A DNA stretch of 64,000 nucleotides from Acomys russatus. Its lineage: Eukaryota > Chordata > Mammalia > Rodentia > Muridae. The DNA lies in NCBI RefSeq assembly GCF_903995435.1, contig NC_067145.1:24736352-24800351 (forward strand), written 5' to 3'. The notes below the pieces were generated by a model. It saw only the letters and a program-made list of their open reading frames with translations. It did no database searches and was not told where the DNA came from. A program made the position numbers and the translations under genes. This document shows, piece after piece, positions 11,900 through 24,392 of this stretch. Positions within the stretch are counted from its first letter, which is position 1, and each line of letters begins with the position of its first letter.

Positions 11900-13500
11900 A
11901 AGGCTCATTTTCTTCCAACAATAAACTAATATGCAATAATAATTATGGAACTATCATAATTATGAAAACTATCAGGAAAGATCTAAATTCACAAAGTCCA
12001 GTACATATGCATTTGGCAACTTAGGAGAAAATATTATCTACCCTATCTATGAGAGTCCAAAGTTTTGTACCTAAATCAATCTCTATCATATCTCATCTCT
12101 ATCAACCTAGAAACATCTGCATAAACCTAAAAGTATCTTCTTAACTTCTAAATAACTAAGCTTAACTGTAAAACTAAACTGTTTGGTCTTCAACCCCATC
12201 AGAGACTTGAGAAGGAGTAAGATTGATTTCCTGAGTAAATAGGAAGTGAAGGTTAGCAGCTTCCAAGATAAAAATACCAGACAGATTGCTGCCCAGATAG
12301 TCAGCCCAAAACTTTTTTTATAGCCTTCTGGCCTAATATATGTGATGGACATATTTGTGAAGCAGGAGCTATTGAGGACTTGCTTACCCTGTCTTGGCAG
12401 AGTTTGGCCATCAACTCCACCAGCATCCAAGCATGCCCATTTCATGCAGAATTCTGTCTGAGGCAGAAACAAGGAGATTTTTATCCAGTGGCTTGTTTGC
12501 CACATTTGAAACCATCTCCATAAGGACGTTCTTCGATGCTCATCATCTTCTTTGAGATAGACTGGGTGCCTCCAGGCATTGACATGGTTCATTGTCAAAG
12601 AATCCTTAAAATAGTAATGTTTTTAAATGCCATATTCTTTAGGCCTCTGAGATTTTTGAAGACCATATTTATCTACTTATTTTTATATAATCTATCTATA
12701 GAATCATATTTATCTAATAAACCTAGAATGTACATTCTTGTGATACATTAGACTAGTGTTTGACATGACCATGAATCTGATTGACTATTTATTAACTTTC
12801 ATTATTTAATTATCTTCAACAGTCTGCAATAGCAGTTAAGAAGTATTGGAAGTAAACCTTGTATTATAAATGAGTTATATGGGAACAGTAGCTCATACTA
12901 GAGAATATGTATATAATGTGTGTGTGGAGAATAACCTTAAAATTGAACCCTATGCCAGTGTATCAAAATTAAAATTACTTTTGTATTAATATGCAAATTT
13001 CTATACCAATGAATTAAAAATAACTTTATTTGTGAGTAACAATTAATACCTTAAGTTGAAGAGTAGATTTAATAATCTTTTTGTCCTATAATATCTATTT
13101 ATTTTCTATATTTCTCTTTCTTTTTTTTTCAATTCCTATCTTCATTTCTAAGAAAGAAATAAAAGTAAATGAAAAGAGAGAAATCCCTGAGTCCAAGCTC
13201 ATTTTTCCTCTGAATAAGACCAATAATACCTTATAACCAACTCCCAGGGACAATATACAACCATAGCCCAAGAAAACAACCAAAAACCTACCCAACCCCC
13301 CTTAAGGGAAATGGGGCATCATTCTTTTCATAAGACTGCTTCTTTGCTGATTTGAGGGTGTAGGATACCTTTGGGGGCCCAAATAAAAATTTTTAAAAAG
13401 ATTAATTAAGCTAGTAATAACATCTGTAGTCTAGTCTCTAAATATTGAAAGATTTTTAGGCTTAATGAAAGTCCTGTTTGGAACTCTGAAATGCTGGGCC
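11900..13500 (-). mobile_element. ~1.6-kb dispersed repeat of unnamed family, copy 1
   Basis: Read on the minus strand, this interval aligns with the plus strand of 34830-36400 over many blocks, for example gccaaactctgccaagacag, gtaagcaagtc and ggttggttataag-like segments. Similarity looks moderate, with small indels throughout, so both copies are old. It may extend left to about 11380, where the sequence also has the look of a dispersed rodent repeat. The 163-codon minus frame at 12107-12598 lies in this element and is not conserved as a frame in copy 2. The family is probably a rodent medium-reiterated or LTR-derived repeat, but I cannot name it. Confidence 0.65.
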
Positions 13501-15252
13501 AATTGACAACTCACAGTCAGTGACCTGGCAGCACTCAGAGTTGAGCCCTGAAGGAGGAGCTACAGGTGCCACTATGACATGATCTCACCAGGACCTGGGC
13601 ACTAGAGCCCATGCTCTGTGCTACACTGTGTCCGGTCCCTTCTTCAGCATACTTGGTGGCTTAGAAAGTAACAGACACCAGTTATTTCAGATCACTTATA
13701 TTTGTGGAGTGTTTTGGGTGAGATCTGTGCATCTGTGGGGATACAGCCACAGTGAAGGGCATCCTTCACTCAATCTAGGCATTTGTCAGAAAGAATTGAT
13801 TTTTGTGGTGTGGGTATAAGATGAGAGAGATGATGATGAAGACCTCACTACTGACGGGCTCTAAGAACTCTGTAAGCGGTTACAGAGATATTGGCAGTAT
13901 CATCAAATCATCTTAGGTCATTTTCTTGCCGAGAGCTCTGTGCTACAGATTGGTAAGTTGTAAAGAAAAAGCAGTTTATTTTTTGCTGGCTATATCTTTT
14001 CGGTGCAACTCTGAGGAAGCACAAGGCAGTTTATGATAAGAAATGCTAAGTGTGAGTGTGAGTGCATGTGCGTGTGCGTGTGTGTTTGAGGGGGAAGGGA
14101 TAGCGGAGAAAGAAGAGTACGCATGTGTGCGTTTCTGGAATAAAGCCACCAAGAGATTCAATCATGGGTGCCCTGCCCCAGTGATTTTATCTGATTTTCA
14201 TCTCATTCTCCAAAGAACTACCTTTAAACACTATTCAGATTAAATTTCTATCACATAATACTGACAGCAAGGATGAGATTTCAACATGAGATTTCTGGAT
14301 CAAACTCTACCCATCATCTCCTCCTAAATGCCTCAGGGGATTTGACAGGTACCCATTCTCAGCACAAGGGCTTTGTGGTTACCATTTTAGAAGCTTGTCT
14401 TTGTAAGAGTACACCAAGATAAAAGGCAAGTTCCTAAAAAGTATTCAACCATTTGGAAACAAAGTGGAAAGAAATAACATTTCCTTTTACACTTCCATTT
14501 TTAGACTTTTTCTTAGGCATGGTATGCCACATTAATTTAGGGTTCGTTCTTATAAGATATGGTAGACATTGTCCGTTTTTCCATTTCAAACCTGAATCAG
14601 AAGGGACTCTGTAAGTTGACAGGCCAGACTTAGGACACTGATGAAAGAAAGTCTCAGAACTCAAAGTAATTACTAGTTGTCCCATGTGCACTTCCTTCCA
14701 GGTGAATGGCTGGAGGGCAGAGCACTCTGTGTTGAAAAATGCTTTTATCTTTGTAAATGAATCACAAAGCTTCCATGAAGTTCACTTTTAGTTGTACCAC
14801 CATAAAATTTCCATAAAATCTGCCATTAGGGAAGACTGTCCAAAAATGTCATCTGCCCCTCTAGATTTATGCTGACTGTCTTCAAGCGCTGTTCCCTCGT
14901 CAGCCATCTGTGAAAGCTGTGGCAGCACCTCCATTTTTAATCAGGAAATCCCAAGAAATGACAGAAAACTTCAGTAGCATTCGGGGTCATCTTTTCTGGA
15001 AAGGATGAGCTAGTCCAGCCTGCTTAGTGGATTTCATTGCTTTAATTGGTTTTAATATTTTCAGAGTCTGCACCACGTGGAAGGGGAAGCAGAGGTTGAG
15101 TCACAGTGTAGAGCTTCTAAGCAGCTGCTGCCGAAATCCTACACATCAGGATCCACAGAGTCAGAAGTGATCTCCATTCCAGTCAGCTTGGCACAAGTGA
15201 AGGGGATAGGAATGAATGCTGCCTGCTTTCTGTCTAATTGACCCTCACAATT
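13501..15252. other. Single-copy intronic DNA
   Basis: No gene was recognised. A short GT-rich tract lies at 14047-14090. The part at about 14770-15110 has balanced composition, E-box-like and TAAT motifs and no repeat signature, so it could be a conserved non-coding block. Confidence 0.45.
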
Positions 15253-15266
15253 AAATACAGAGCACT

Positions 15267-15317
15267 GGGCTGGAGAGATGGCACAGCCGTTAAAGGCTAG
15301 GCTCCCAACCAAAAATA
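15267..15317 (+). mobile_element. 51-bp B2-derived mini-SINE with target-site duplications
   Basis: The B2 promoter head (gggctggagagatggcacag) runs straight into a short piece resembling the B2 middle (ggctcccaacc), then an A-rich end, with the rest of B2 missing. Duplicated target sequence flanks it: aaatacagagcact at 15253-15266 and aaatacagaacaca at 15318-15331, with two mismatches. The duplications show that the shortened form itself was inserted. Confidence 0.8.
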
Positions 15318-15331
15318 AAATACAGAACACA

Positions 15332-16399
15332 TAGGAGTGCCCAGGTGCAGAGTTCCTGCATTAATTATGCTTTTATTTTTTTACCGTTTGCCAAGACATG
15401 TATGCTATAATAATGTGGAGAAAGTCCCCAGTTCTACACTGCAGGGTAGGTAGACAGTGCTAAAGGAATAGCCCACGGTGGGGTAGTTTGTACTACGTCA
15501 AGAAGAGCACCAAATGTGTATACTTACCTAAGAGAGACCTTTTAAGAAAATACTTTAATTCCTACAAATGAGCAAATTAACTCAGGCTCGTAACTTGAAC
15601 AATAACCATATAAGAATGTTAAATATTTTAATGTAATCCTTTAAGAAAAATATGTCTCTCCCAAAAGATGTAAGCTACTTAGGATTTTTAAACTCTCTAT
15701 TATACCCAGTAGCCTGTCTTGCTCTTTTCCCCCCTTGTCCTCACATGTGTATCCAGGACCAGTCGCTTCCTACTAATCATCTGTAGGGTCGCTTTGGCTC
15801 CATAACTCCCTTGCTAGTTTCAGGTCTCCCAACAGACTGAACTCAGCTGGAGCATCTGCTTTTTCCTTAAAGACAGACATTGGATCTCTTCCCTAACTAG
15901 TGCAAAAGGTTGCCAGGGGCTTTCTGGCTCCTTAAGGGCATCATGGCAATGACCGTCGTCCTTGTCTCTAGCTACCTGGAGACATCACCCAGGATGTCAA
16001 CTACTGATGATGGACACTACTAGCCTACAGGTCCACTGTATTTTGAGGTCTGAAATTTCAGGGAGGATTAAGCTACCTTTCCTTTTGCCGTGATCTGCTT
16101 GCCTGTTTTCCCCCCTAATACCTGCTCGATAAAGCCTCTCTCCCTGATACCATGTAATGTTTTTAATTGTTTACCGCCTCCATTTCTGCCTTCCAGCTAA
16201 CCTCCCCCAAACCTCTCTCATGTCCCCGCTCTCTAGTTGATAGCCTTTGTCTTCGATTATTATTGTGACACATGTGTGTGTTTGCATATGTGTTATGTAT
16301 ATGTATGCACTGATATAAAAGTACAGCCTCCTGAGTCTGTTGTGTTGTTTGTATGGATATGGATTCGGCGATGATGATTTTGCTTTGGTTTCCCACTAA
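15332..16399. other. Intronic DNA, probably partly old repeat
   Basis: No gene was recognised. It may include diverged upstream parts of the Lx element that becomes recognisable at about 16400. Confidence 0.4.
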
Positions 16400-16680
16400 T
16401 GGGACTCATCCCTGGGAGACACTGATCCTCCTCCTCCCAACAGTCATCAGTTGCCTGTAGCTCTTTGCCTAGGCATGGAACCCCATGAAATTCCACCCAT
16501 TCCACATTAACTTGTCTGTTGATATTGCTACGGTTCCAGTCTTGATTGTCCAGCTTTCCCAGGAGGTACTGTTTCACAGCAGCATCCCTGATATTCTGGC
16601 TCTTACAGTCTTTCTGCATCCCTTCTGAGGTGTTTCCTAAGCTATAGATGCAGAAGCTCTGTACTGCTTAGGACCAAACC
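16400..16680 (+). mobile_element. Old Lx-type L1 3' UTR fragment
   Basis: Sense-strand blocks typical of the Lx 3' UTR are present: ttgcctgtagctctttgcct, ggaaccccatgaaattccac, ctggctcttacagtctttct, and the following tgaggtgtttcctaagct. The fragment is diverged and has no coding content. Minus-strand frames across it are incidental. Confidence 0.6.
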
Positions 16681-17620
16681 CTTGACACCACCGTCTCTCT
16701 TCCTTTATAAAAGCACTTTCTGCTACTCTAAGTATGTATGTATGTGTAAAATTTGTGCAAATATATACATAAACATATATATACTTATTTGTTTATTCTC
16801 TTTCCTGCTAAAGGAATAGCTTTGTCTATTTTAATTATGACAGAATTCTGCAATGACTAAACATCTAGTCATGTGAGAGAGAGTCAGTCAAAATCTGAAT
16901 AATGAATGACTAAAATACTTAACATTGTAATTGTTAATAATATTATTCACACATACTCTCAGAGGTGAATTTTAGCATCAGCTCACCGTTCATTATCACA
17001 AGTTAGCTCAAAGTAGCCAATTGAAATTCCTTTAAGGTTTACCCTGATGTTGGCAATCCCTTTGAAGAACTTATTTCATCAACCAATAGGACATGGGAGG
17101 AGAAGCCAGAAATCCTTCACTCTCATTTACAAATAAAATCCTGTGCATGAGGAGCACTTGCCTAGCTATCAAAACCTAGCTGACTCTGTAGCTCATAAAC
17201 ACCTGCATGTTTTGCCCAGTGCTTTCCAGTTTGTTTTGGAAAACCACAAGAAACTGAGGCAGTATTTCTGCCTGTGGAATCACAGAATTAAAAAGATGCT
17301 TAAGATTGGTTACTTCTTAATATTGAAAACACATGTATATACATATTCTTGGATATATAGTACAGCCATTCCAAAAAAATCACCGCACTAACTTAACCAC
17401 AGTGCCCTTCTGACAGAGACAAACTTAAAAGTTGAGACATAAGAAAGGATTCCAAACACCATTTTCTTCTACACTGAAGAGCATCATGCAACTATAAACA
17501 CAGCTGTGGTTCACAGTCCCATATCACAGGAAGCATGTTACATTGTATGCAGGTTTATGAACGAGAGCGAGCAGTGGCAGGGCCTCCAGAGTAATTTTCT
17601 CTTTATAAATCTAAATAGAA
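16681..17620. other. Single-copy intronic DNA
   Basis: AT-rich non-coding sequence. No gene or clear transposon was recognised. Confidence 0.5.
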
Positions 17621-17728
17621 GGTCGGACTGAGATGTAGCTCATTGACAGGATACTTGCCTGATATGTTCAGTTCTTGAGTTTGATCACAAGCCCCCACCA
17701 AAGTGAAGCAAATGAATAAATGAAAAGT
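17621..17728 (+). mobile_element. ID-family SINE (old)
   Basis: Resembles the BC1/ID tRNA-Ala-derived SINE: gagatgtagctcattgacag, acttgcctgatatg, then gttcttgagtttgatcac and an A-rich end. It is well diverged, unlike the young ID elements that crowd rat DNA. Confidence 0.7.
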
Positions 17729-19765
17729 AAAATGTAAGACAGGAAGATGGCTTACAAAAAGCTAAGACAACTAAATAACAACTATTTGTCTTACTGAATT
17801 TATTCTTATTTATGTACCTGTACAGGTGGGTGGATAGATAAATGACTCTTAGTTCTGAAGATACTTATACATCCATTTTCAGTTTTGTACATAAATTAAC
17901 ATAGGAGCAGTCCTGGGAATGTATCACATACCAAAATAGGGTTATTATTTAAATGCATTTCTCTAACTTAGCCAGAAGCTACAGAGTATAATTACAGTAC
18001 ATTTGAAATGAAATGTTGAAGAGGGCGCATTTAAACTGGCGAAGCTATTATGTTGGGCTTGTATGACTAATCTCCAAAAGGAATGGCAAGCAGATTTTTA
18101 ATGAGTGTTAAATGTAAGACCAAGATTGAGGGATAGTCCACACATGGTCTCAAGACTGAACACTATGCAAAGGAGGTGGTGGGGAGGCGGGGGCATGTGG
18201 GCAAAGCCCACATGGCACAGGGATGGTTTCTGGATGGCTAACTCTGCTGCTATTTGTCTTGTTTCTTTGCACTGTAATTGTTTGTGTGCTACCAACCAGT
18301 GTTAAGAAACACACAGATTACAATCATAGCAGCTCATTTCTTTGTTGACATTTGCACAACATATCATAAAAATAAATTACTTTACAGATCTGAGTAATAG
18401 AATTTAGCTCTCATTTATATTTCTGAGTCTGTCTTTTCTTTTTATTCCTTTTTCGGTTTCAGATGTCTTATTGGTATTTTTCTTTGTGGTCTATTTCTAT
18501 ATCATTCTGATTGTTCTGTAGAATAAAATCAAAGGCAATATTTCTTTCCTGGATGCAATTCTGATATCCTACGAATAAAGCCCGAGGCTGCACATGGTAA
18601 ACGTTGTCACCATCAGATTTCAATCTATTACCACAACAAGAAATGAGCCGCAGAGGGCAGAGGAGCCAGCAGAGACCAGACCAGGGCTGCAGGCGGGAGA
18701 TGTCTGGCATTTATCAGTGCTCTGTAGTAGGTCAACCCAGAGTGAATGGTAAGAAGTCACACCATGCCTGGAGGAGAGAAAGTCCTTATCTGAGTCTTAG
18801 GCTTGATTGTACATCAAAACGGGGAGTAGACAACTAGCTAGTGATACCTCAGAATTGGAGCTGTGGCCTTTGTGGCCTCCGGCTGTTTGCTTTGGCCAGA
18901 CATTTGTGTCTTTGGCTTGGTATGAGTATCAAGCCATGCTTTTGGATACTAGAGGACTATACTGCTGGTTACAGGGTGGTGCTCATGCCCCAGTAACCCT
19001 CTGCAATGGTTGTGAAACCACCCCAGCCACCGCCAGTGAACTTAGCACAACCATAGCGCATAACATAGCCTGGACTTCAAGTATCATTTGGAATATAATT
19101 ATGAAGCAGCAAATGTTATGCCAATTAATTATTGTACAAATATTGAGCTTCACCTAGAATCTACACAAATGTTTTCTATAACCCCATCTTTATCATCTGC
19201 AATCATTTATTAGAAAATAGTTTCACCAAACTGTGAGTGTGACAGTTTGATTCTTTTCTCAATATATTTCTATGGTTTAGTTACTTATGAGAAGTGCTAG
19301 TTAAATTACCTAAAAATCTATTTCAATTTGAAAGGGAGAGGTTTTATGAAGTTTTCTCATTGGAGCTAGGCTATGCTCCCGATGAGTTGGGTCAATAGCA
19401 AACTGCACAGTAACCTTACAACGCTCTAAGTAAAAGTAATTTGAAGTTAACAAAACTGTTTCTGTTGAGACACGCGCAGTTCTAATAGGAAGTTTATGAG
19501 CAGCCCTGACCCTGTTCTTTCTTATTGGATTTTTCCCACCTGGTTTATTCTGATTTCCTGGAATTATGCTTGTGTTTAACATAGCATCGCAATTTTGAAT
19601 CACTTTGTTGTAATCTGCGTTTGGAACTTCTGTGCTCTCTTCAGTCTCAGTGCATCTGAAGGTAAGGAGGAAAAGTCTGCACTGGCCTCGTCCTACATAT
19701 TCACTCACCACATAGATACATATTTGTCAGGGGTGCTTTTGTGTCATGATCCTCTAGAGGCTGAA
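17729..19765. other. Intronic DNA with a 133-codon minus-strand open frame
   Basis: Mostly unassigned. The minus frame at 19310-19711 is open for 133 codons and ends about 100 bp before an AATAAA on that strand (near 19210), so a terminal exon or processed pseudogene is possible. I do not recognise the peptide, and no second exon or poly(A) tract was found. A G-rich tract lies at 18165-18195. Confidence 0.35.
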
Positions 19766-19923
19766 GGGCTGGTGAGATGACTCAGCAGTTAAGAGCACCA
19801 TGTGCTCTTTCAAAGGACCCTGGTTCAACTCCCAGCACCCACATGGCAGTTCACAACTGTCTGTAATTCCAGGACCAAGGGATCTGACATCACCACACCA
19901 AAGTATAAAATAAATTATTTTTA
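19766..19923 (+). mobile_element. B2 SINE
   Basis: Plus-strand B2 with its tRNA-like A and B boxes (gggctggtgagatgactcag, ggttcaactcccagcaccca), the body gacatcaccacacc, and a short AAATAAATT tail. It has the shorter B2 body rather than the B3 extension. Confidence 0.85.
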
Positions 19924-20432
19924 GGAAAGAGAAATATGTGACGCATGAATGTTTTAATTATCATTAAATATCAAATGAAACATTGCTTATTATATTTGTG
20001 TATGTTTCAGTGTAGAAATAAATGAACAACCCAAATACGATCTCCATTCTTAGAACAGAGATACCTGGTCCTGCGCCTGTATAACAGGCAAGTTTATGGC
20101 TACAGGGATATGTGGTGTTTCTCTTCCTACCTGTAAAAAGAGAGAGAAAAGCCCTTCAGTATTTCAACACTGTATTTAATAAAGAAATAAAATCTCTCCA
20201 AATAAAACTTCTCCATTATATGATGCCAAGTGAACTTCTTATGTTAGATTTTAATATCTAAGACTCCACATATTTTTCTGCAAAAAGTAATAGTTAATCC
20301 TGCACTATTGTTTACAGAAATGAAATTTAAAAGAAAACTTAAGGCTGCAGTATTTATGCTATGGAAAGTAGGGTACTTTTGTCCATGAAAACGTTTGCAC
20401 TAAATTATATAAGCTCTATTTTACATTTATTT

Positions 20433-20513
20433 GGTGTGTGTGTGCACTTGCATGCATGTGTGCGTGCGTGTGAGTGTGTGTGTGTGTGTGTGCATGTGTG
20501 TGTGTGTGTGTGT
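20433..20513. repeat. (TG)n microsatellite, interrupted
   Basis: About 80 bp of TG repeats broken by GCA, GCG and AG units. Confidence 0.95.
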
Positions 20514-20725
20514 TCCATAAAAAAACCATGACATACTTGTGGAGGACAGAAGACAAGTTGTCAGAATGCATTCTCTCTTTCTATCATATGATCCTGATAA
20601 TTAAACCCATATTCTGCAAGTGCCTCAACCTACTGAGCCATCTCATTGTCACTTGTTTGAACTTCTTAACTCTGTAAACTATGCAGTGAAGTACAAACAC
20701 TAGTAAGTAGATAGATGATGGATAT

Positions 20726-20766
<41 letters not shown>

Positions 20767-20797
20767 GTAGATAGATATGTAATAAATAAATAAATAA
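20726..20797. repeat. (GATA)n then (AAAT)n microsatellite
   Basis: Ten GATA units at 20726-20765, a variant stretch, then short AAAT repeats. The tyrosine/leucine/serine-rich minus frame here is a translated repeat. Confidence 0.95.
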
Positions 20798-20799
20798 AA

Positions 20800-22849
20800 T
20801 GTCTGTAGACTCTTACCTCTTTTATTCCTGCCTTATAATTCATAGGAGTTGGGCAATCCTTATAATAAGTATCCAAGTTGTACTTTGTCAGTCTCCTGAA
20901 AATCAGGAGCTGGGGTAAGTATTTTAGGATATTTCTACACAACCATCCAGTATGTATGGGTTCCAACTGGACATGAGAGACAGTTGCTGTGCCTGTGCAG
21001 ACATAGTGGGGAAAGTGGAGGAGGAAACTGGGCAAATCACACACCATTCACTCATCTTTTCTGTGAATGGGACCAGGGGAACAAGAGCTCTGAAGATGCT
21101 GAGAGCTATATCCTAATATGGCCACACAAATGTTGAAACCACTAAGAATATCAGGTAAAAGTGATGAATGTCCTGTAATGGTTCCTGAGTCTAAATCCAC
21201 TCAGCCCTCCTTGCCCTGCAAGCAGTCTGGCCTGAGAACGGCTATGCATGACTAAACCCAGTGCTGTGTCCTGATGCAAAGAGGAAAACCCAACAATGCA
21301 TAATCCCTTGGGGCGCATCAAGAAGTAGTAGATCCCATTAAAATTTACTGTCTAGATGATTGAATTACATTGTGAGTGATGGTAATAAGTGCTTATTTAA
21401 CCAAATGGGTAAAAATTGAACTATAAATTGCAGTCTTGTGGTTGCTATACCATATGCAGAATCATATACAATACTATATAAAAGTTTCCCTGCCTTTAAT
21501 TGTATTAATTTGCATTATTACTTCTCTTGGCCTGTAAAAGGTTTGCTTTTTCTATAATAAAGAAGTGCATGCCTATTGCCAATGGGGAAGATTTATGCTG
21601 ACAGATTCTAATAGCAGACATAATCTTGTTTTTCACAGGCGGCTGAGTAAGCACAATCTTGGTTTGGATGCAAAGCAAAATGCTAAGTTCTTATTTCGTC
21701 TGATCACTAATTTTGAGTGAACAAACCTTCCTTGATAAGCATTAGTTACTATTATCCAAAGTAAAAAGTTATTTTCCCTCTTGCCCTTAATCTCTCTCCT
21801 GTGAGAAGTAAATAATCACTCCTTGAATGACATGATAGACACGTCAGGATGGAAAACAGGAAGGATGAAACAGGAAGAACAGAGTACCACAGAACTTTCT
21901 AAGCTGTCTCCGGGGCATTGTAAGCATCACCTCTTACTGCTTAATCAGAAATCGCTGGTGCATCCCAGAAGTCTAAATAGAGAGCAATCTCACCAAAGAA
22001 AAGTAGGGACATGTCCAGTTTGTGTGCAGCCTAACGTTTCACCCGAATAGATGCTTAGACAGTGTTTTGTGTTTTGTTTTTTTACTAACAATGAATAGAA
22101 CATGATCAGCATGTACACCTATGTCTTAGTAAACTGGAGAAAAGTAGAAAGGGGTCCGTGGAGGGGCACACTGACTCCCAGTTCTGCTTCTGACAACAGC
22201 ATCTTTGCGTGTGCCGTTCAGTTCAGCTTTCAGCTCTGTACGTGCTCTGTTTCTAGTCCAGTGGTGGGGTGTGTTAGCGCTCTGCCGCTATGCATTCTTG
22301 TAAGCCGATCCCCAAAGCAAACAAAAATAAACCCCAAGTACTGACTCTCTGCCTCTCCCACTTAGACCTTGAATAACTCTCAATCTCCTATCACTAGGGT
22401 TTTGATACAAAAGGAGAGAAAAGCTCTTTGCACGCAGTTGGTTTCCTCATACTCAGAAATTGCGTCCTATTTTAAGGAAGCATCCAAAAAAACGTGATCT
22501 CCTTAAAAAAAAAAACACATTATTTTTTTATGATAATTTAAAAGTCACTTAATGAAAAAATACACATCATGCCTTCTGATGCTGATATTCTGTTATGTTA
22601 TATCCTAACACACAGCGTGCAGCAATCAAAAGATTCATTTAAAGGATAAATGTGATTTGAAGATAAATAGAATTTGTGTTTACCACACAAAAACGTGCTA
22701 ATTATATTTAGTTTCCTTACTGAGTTTTGGTAAGAAAAATACTGATGTCACTAATAAATACAATGGGAAATGTTTCTAGAGAACAAAGGAACAGTTCCAC
22801 GTTAGAGCAGTCAGTTCTGCCCTTTGCTTCTCTTAAATGTTAAGGTTGT
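20800..22849. other. Single-copy intronic DNA with a candidate conserved block
   Basis: No gene was recognised. The part at about 21490-21760 has the look of conserved non-coding DNA: POU/homeodomain-like ttaatttgcattattac, a CCAAT, and no repeat signature. This is a guess from composition alone. Confidence 0.4.
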
Positions 22850-23222
22850 GGGCTGACCATTTGGTGTTGGGTAACCAAGTAATTGGTCTACTCTTCCTTG
22901 GGGGCGACTATTTCTCCAGCTCTCAACATTCTATATTTGCCTGTAGTTCTTTATGTAGGATTAGGGCCTCTCGGACTTTCCTGCATCCTCTGTAGCTTGT
23001 TTATTGTCGTCATGTTGGTGAGTGTTTATGGGTATAGAATATGGGCACACACGCACGTACACACCCACACACATACACAAACATGTAACAGCAACTAGTG
23101 AAAGGAGGCTGTGAATTTGAAAGGAAGCAAGGAAGGGTATGTGTGAAGGGAGGAAAAGGAAGGAATAAATGATACAAGTATAATCTCAACAAGTAAAGGA
23201 AATATTAAAAAAAAAATAAAAT
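22850..23222 (+). mobile_element. Lx-type L1 3' end
   Basis: Sense-strand Lx 3' UTR: gctgaccatttggtgttggg, a CA-rich stretch at 23043-23075, then ctgtgaatttgaaaggaagc, the purine-rich ggagggaggaaa-type block and an A-rich tail at 23208-23222. The same blocks occur at 43225-43650 and 59585-59790. Confidence 0.75.
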
Positions 23223-23664
23223 AGTTCTAAACGTCTTTAAATATAAGACAAGAACAGAGCTTCTCAGACTGTATTCTCTTATTTGTCACAGCTGATTCTG
23301 GCTCCTTGCTGGTCTGGGATTCTGAGTGTTTTGGTGCAGACCTCATATGGTCTGTGGTAAGCAATGACAGGTTCTGCAGGGATGGGAGACTCTGGGGCAG
23401 TGAGGAAGAAATTGTGATTAGGTGTCAGTAATCTACAGATGACTTAGTTTTATATCCTTAACGCGCCTTTCTCCCATAAGAGCTAATTGAAAACACTGGG
23501 CAGCTTGGAGTCAGGTGGCTGAGATGTCACTGTTAATACATGGGTTTGGTTCTAGAAATCTGCCGGTGATGATCGCTCTCCAGTATCTGCCTGTTCACTT
23601 GTGATGGCACTGTGATATGTTGGTGGAGTGGTGTGCTTCTCAGAGTCCAACAGGCATCATGCAG

Positions 23665-23830
23665 AGGGCCCAGCATTTGAAGGTCCTGGCATCTGGTTTC
23701 AAATCCAGACTCCTTTGCCACTCGGTCTGTGAGGCTTTGGGCAAGTGCTTCAGTGACCTAGAGGGTGTAATGGGGAGGGTGCCACTTTCTTCTCAGGGTT
23801 GTTGGCATCATCTGGGTGGCCTGTGACACT
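23665..23830 (+). mobile_element. MIR SINE
   Basis: Ancient mammalian MIR in sense orientation: tcaaatccagactcctttgc, the core ctttgggcaagtgcttcagt, then gtaatggggaggg and cagggttgttggcatcatct. It is strongly diverged, as expected for a pan-mammalian element. Confidence 0.75.
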
Positions 23831-24209
23831 TCTAAAGGACAGCGGGAAGTCAGCACCTTGAGCACAGATGAGGCTAAGTGGCGGGTGAGTGGCAAGCTTG
23901 TTCTCCAGAAGAAGAAGGCTCTTTTCCTTCAGTCTGACATCATCACTGTGTTGTGCATATGATGCACTTTACACAAGCACTTGAAACAAATACATGCGCA
24001 AGCTCAAAAGTTCTTCGGATTTAAGCAAACGGTTTCTAAAGCAACTTGATTTCTTTGTTTGAAAATTTTCTCCCTAGATGAGATGATATTGTGGGCATTG
24101 CTGGGTACAGATTGGAGCACTGGTTGACGGACACACCGCTTTAATGGTACCAAAGTCAGGCGTCATACATATGTATTTACAACATTAACAATACAGGTCA
24201 ATGTTAGCA

Positions 24210-24392
24210 AGAGAGCTGAGTGGGCGGAGGCGTTTTCCAGACAGTCTGAGGACCTGAAATCGACTCCCTAGCACTCAAATGGTGGCTGGAGAAAACTGCA
24301 TCCTGAAAGAGTTACCCTCTGGCCTTCACATGTGTACAGTGCATGTGTGTGCACACACACACAAATATACACACACTCAGAAAAAAAAAGCA
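24210..24392 (+). mobile_element. B3/B2-like SINE, diverged
   Basis: Head gagagctgagtgggcggagg, then gacctgaaatcgactcccta gcactcaaatggtggctgg, the B3-type ctctggccttcacatgtgta block, CA-rich sequence and an A9 tail. It is old, and the first 20-30 bases are unclear. Confidence 0.65.

Noticed and set aside
12107..12598. 163-codon minus-strand frame
   Set aside because: It lies inside the ~1.6-kb dispersed repeat and is not kept open in the second copy.
20700..20800. Regularly spaced repeats considered as a CRISPR-like array
   Set aside because: They are plain GATA and AAAT tandem repeats without spacers, in mammalian DNA.
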